NCBI RefSeq assembly: GCF_014199445.1 | Contig: NZ_JACIJS010000007.1 | Location: 62,001-126,000, forward strand | Source: Rubricella aquisinus | GTDB lineage: Bacteria > Pseudomonadota > Alphaproteobacteria > Rhodobacterales > Rhodobacteraceae | DNA length: 64,000 nt | Reading direction: 5' to 3' | Shown here: piece by piece, positions 62,542-64,000 of the stretch | Position numbering within the stretch: the first letter of the stretch is position 1 | Layout: each line of letters begins with the position of its first letter | Translations under genes and position numbers: made by a program | The notes under the pieces: model-generated | The model's database searches: none | The model's input: only the letters and a program-made list of their open reading frames with translations | Told to the model about the DNA's origin: nothing

Positions 62542-62566
62542 ACGGTCCGACTCCCCTAAATAAGGT

Positions 62567-63490
62567 TCAAAGATTTGTCAGCAGCGTGTCGGTGATCCCG
62601 TCCGCGCGCAACCGCTCAAGGATCACATTTCGCTCACCGCGCGTCGTGGCCGGGCCGATCAGAACGCGGGTCAGCGGGCGGGTGGCACCGTCCACAGTGC
62701 TCAACCGCACCGAATAGCCCTGATTGCGCAGCGTCTCGGCAAGCGTTTCCGCGTTTGACCGCACACCAAACGTGCCAACCTGCACATATTGGCGGCGCAC
62801 CGGGGTGGTGTCCTCGGACGCCGTCGCGGTCGCCGTCGCCGTCGCCGTGCCGGGGATGATGGTTTGTTGCGGGATGTTGACGACCGGTTCGGGGATCGGG
62901 TCCGCCGGGGCAGGGTCGGGCGCGGTAGCCACCTCTGCGTCGTTCGTGGTGGTCTCTTCGGTTTCAGGCGCGGGCTCTGCGGCAATGGTCGGCTCTTCGG
63001 ATGCAGGCTCGGCAGGCGGGGTCTCTGCCGGGGTCACCACAACGGGTGTCTCGATCACGTCGCGTTCCAGTGCCACAACCTCGATCCGGGCAGGCACGCC
63101 GGGTTCAAGCCCAAGGCGCGCGGCCGCGTCGCCCGACAACAGGAAGGGCGGGCCGGGGATCGACGGATCGCGTTTCAACAACGCACCGGGCGCGCTGACG
63201 CCGGTTTCCGTGACAGTGATGCGCACGCGGCGGGCCTGATCGACGATGGGATGCGCGACCCAGACCGCACCGATGGACGGCCTGCCGTCCCACACCGCGA
63301 TACCGCTTTCGGAATAAAGGTCAGGGCGCGGCACTTCAGCCTCTGTCAGGCGGGTGGCAGGGGCCGGCGCGGCGACGGAAGCCGCCGCCGGCGCGGCACC
63401 AGTAGCCTCCCCCGGTGTTTCCGTACAGGCTGCCAAAGTGGCCAACGCCGCCCCAATCGCAAGGGTCGGTCCAATGGATGCGTGTCGCAT
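62567..63490 (-). CDS. RlpA-like lipoprotein with SPOR domain
   Basis: 307 residues. A lipobox LAAC places Cys22 as the lipid anchor. A double-psi beta-barrel-like region (GIAVWDGRPSIGAVWVAHPIVDQARRVRI ... GAL ... GDAAARLGLEPG) resembles RlpA. Then comes a Pro/Ala/Thr/Glu-rich linker with a TATATATATA run encoded by a GCGACG-type tandem repeat (62821-62849), and a C-terminal SPOR domain (YVQVGTFGVRSNAETLAETL). SPOR binds denuded septal glycans. ATG 63490 chosen for the lipoprotein signal. It precedes dac. Confidence 0.85.
   Translation of the reverse strand: MRHASIGPTLAIGAALATLAACTETPGEATGAAPAAASVAAPAPATRLTEAEVPRPDLYSESGIAVWDGRPSIGAVWVAHPIVDQARRVRITVTETGVSAPGALLKRDPSIPGPPFLLSGDAAARLGLEPGVPARIEVVALERDVIETPVVVTPAETPPAEPASEEPTIAAEPAPETEETTTNDAEVATAPDPAPADPIPEPVVNIPQQTIIPGTATATATATASEDTTPVRRQYVQVGTFGVRSNAETLAETLRNQGYSVRLSTVDGATRPLTRVLIGPATTRGERNVILERLRADGITDTLLTNL
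62821..62849 (-). repeat. GCGACG-type tandem repeat coding Ala-Thr
   Basis: The six-base unit is repeated about five times with one variant, giving an alternating Thr-Ala stretch in the linker of the SPOR lipoprotein. Its copy number could change by slippage without breaking the frame. Confidence 0.8.
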
Positions 63491-63650
63491 GTTTGCCTCA
63501 CTGCTCGGCTGTTCCCCGTCATTTTGCGAGGATTTCATTGCAGATAGAATAGGCGAGCGGGCGGTCGATGGAAAGGCTCCATTCTGTGGGCAGATCAGGG
63601 CGCGCTGCCGCTTTACGCGCCCGAAATTCCGCCCTATACCGCACCCCATC

Positions 63651-63740
63651 GGAGGAGTGGCAGAGTGGTCGAATGCACCGGTCTTGAAAACCGGCGTGGG
63701 GGCAACTCCACCGTGGGTTCGAATCCCACCTCCTCCGCCA
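63651..63740 (+). tRNA. tRNA-Ser (UGA)
   Basis: 90 bases with a long variable arm, as expected for tRNA-Ser: acceptor GGAGGAG pairs with CTCCTCC, anticodon loop TCTTGAAAA with TGA, T-loop GGTTCGAATCC, CCA encoded. It lies on the plus strand upstream of the HAD gene. Confidence 0.97.
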
Positions 63741-63805
63741 CCTCATGCATCCTTTGACCGCTGTTGCCAGTGGCGCGCGTTGCGCTCCTTGGATATGGAG
63801 AGGGC

Positions 63806-64000
63806 ATGACGCAGCAGGGCACAAGATCTCTCAGATTTGTCTTTGACCTTGATGGCACGCTGACGCGGGCGGAAACGCTGCCGTTCATCGCCGCGCATTT
63901 CGGGCTGCAAGCGCAGATCGACGATCTGACCCGTGCGACGGTCGCGGGGGAAGTGGCGTTTGAGGATGGGTTTGCGGCGCGCGTCGCGGCTCTGGGTCAC
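63806..64000 (+). CDS. HAD-superfamily phosphatase (5' part)
   Basis: The first 65 codons are visible; the gene runs off the right edge. RFVFDLDGTLTRAETLPFIAAHFG carries the HAD motif I (DLDGT) as in SerB-like IB phosphatases. Substrate cannot be decided from this fragment. It lies 66 bases downstream of tRNA-Ser. Confidence 0.75.
   Translation, partial: MTQQGTRSLRFVFDLDGTLTRAETLPFIAAHFGLQAQIDDLTRATVAGEVAFEDGFAARVAALGH

Overview
This window is a chromosomal segment of an alphaproteobacterium, almost certainly a member of the Rhodobacteraceae (Roseobacter-type). I base this on the high-GC, densely packed genes, on ccoNOQP/ccoGHIS clusters carrying canonical FNR boxes next to an FnrL-type regulator, on a ChpT histidine phosphotransferase, on an olsB-olsA ornithine-lipid pair, on a short LOV photoreceptor, and on two copies of a CCTCCGGCGGG-type intergenic repeat that I recall as common in this family. 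I see no insertion sequence, prophage, CRISPR array or rRNA. Three tRNAs are present: Pro-UGG, Asn-GUU and Ser-UGA.

Layout, left to right. 1-2.1 kb: the 3' part of a fused 5-oxoprolinase/hydantoinase. 2.1-2.6 kb: a structured non-coding element with long inverted arms. 2.6-8.2 kb: a yejABEF peptide ABC importer operon. 8.1-15.4 kb: housekeeping genes on the minus strand (pirin, an NlpD-like lipoprotein, pcm, surE, a TspO-related membrane protein, a DUF1203 protein, an esterase, serS). 15.4-24.9 kb: the cbb3 oxidase region. Here ccoNOQP ends at a clear intrinsic terminator, and ccoGHIS is followed by an unusual AT-rich pentapeptide-repeat membrane gene. 24.9-32.2 kb: an MFS exporter with a divergent Lrp-type regulator, fnrL, a TerB-like gene, gpt, fabI, pdxH, an SDR and a lipoprotein. 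32.4-40.9 kb: a double cold-shock protein, a DUF192 protein, tRNA-Pro, a GrpB protein, a GlxA-type regulator, class II DAHP synthase, serB, a PAS_5 protein, yicC, gmk, a gamma-carbonic anhydrase and chpT. 40.9-48.6 kb: a DUF3553 protein, olsBA, a ThiE-like protein, a DUF985 cupin, pcaB, a PcaD-like hydrolase, an IclR regulator, tRNA-Asn, a TVP38-like protein and a secreted protein. 48.8-52.7 kb: a LOV photoreceptor, a GTPase fused to a Roadblock/LC7 domain, and a dynamin-like GTPase in one apparent operon. 53.2-57.1 kb: a dimethylglycine/sarcosine dehydrogenase-like FAD-GcvT fusion, an arylformamidase-like hydrolase and aroQ. 57.1-63.5 kb: an AEC transporter followed (reading on the minus strand from right to left) by a tight chain SPOR lipoprotein, dac, tmk, holB, tatD, MBL hydrolase. 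The right edge has tRNA-Ser and a truncated HAD phosphatase.

How the genes work together. FnrL probably switches on the micro-oxic respiratory chain through FNR boxes upstream of ccoN and ccoG, and a third box sits just ahead of fnrL itself. The ccoG box geometry, together with a Shine-Dalgarno match, argues for a GTG start downstream of the first ATG.

The most interesting locus is the LOV / GTPase-Roadblock / dynamin-like operon. It combines a blue-light sensor fold, a G domain tethered to an MglB-type fold, and a membrane-remodelling type GTPase. I know of no described system with this make-up. Other points of interest are a PcaD-like hydrolase whose nucleophilic serine is a glycine, two long inverted-repeat elements, a possible FNR-controlled transcript in the gap upstream of fnrL, and the AT-rich pentapeptide gene coupled to ccoS.
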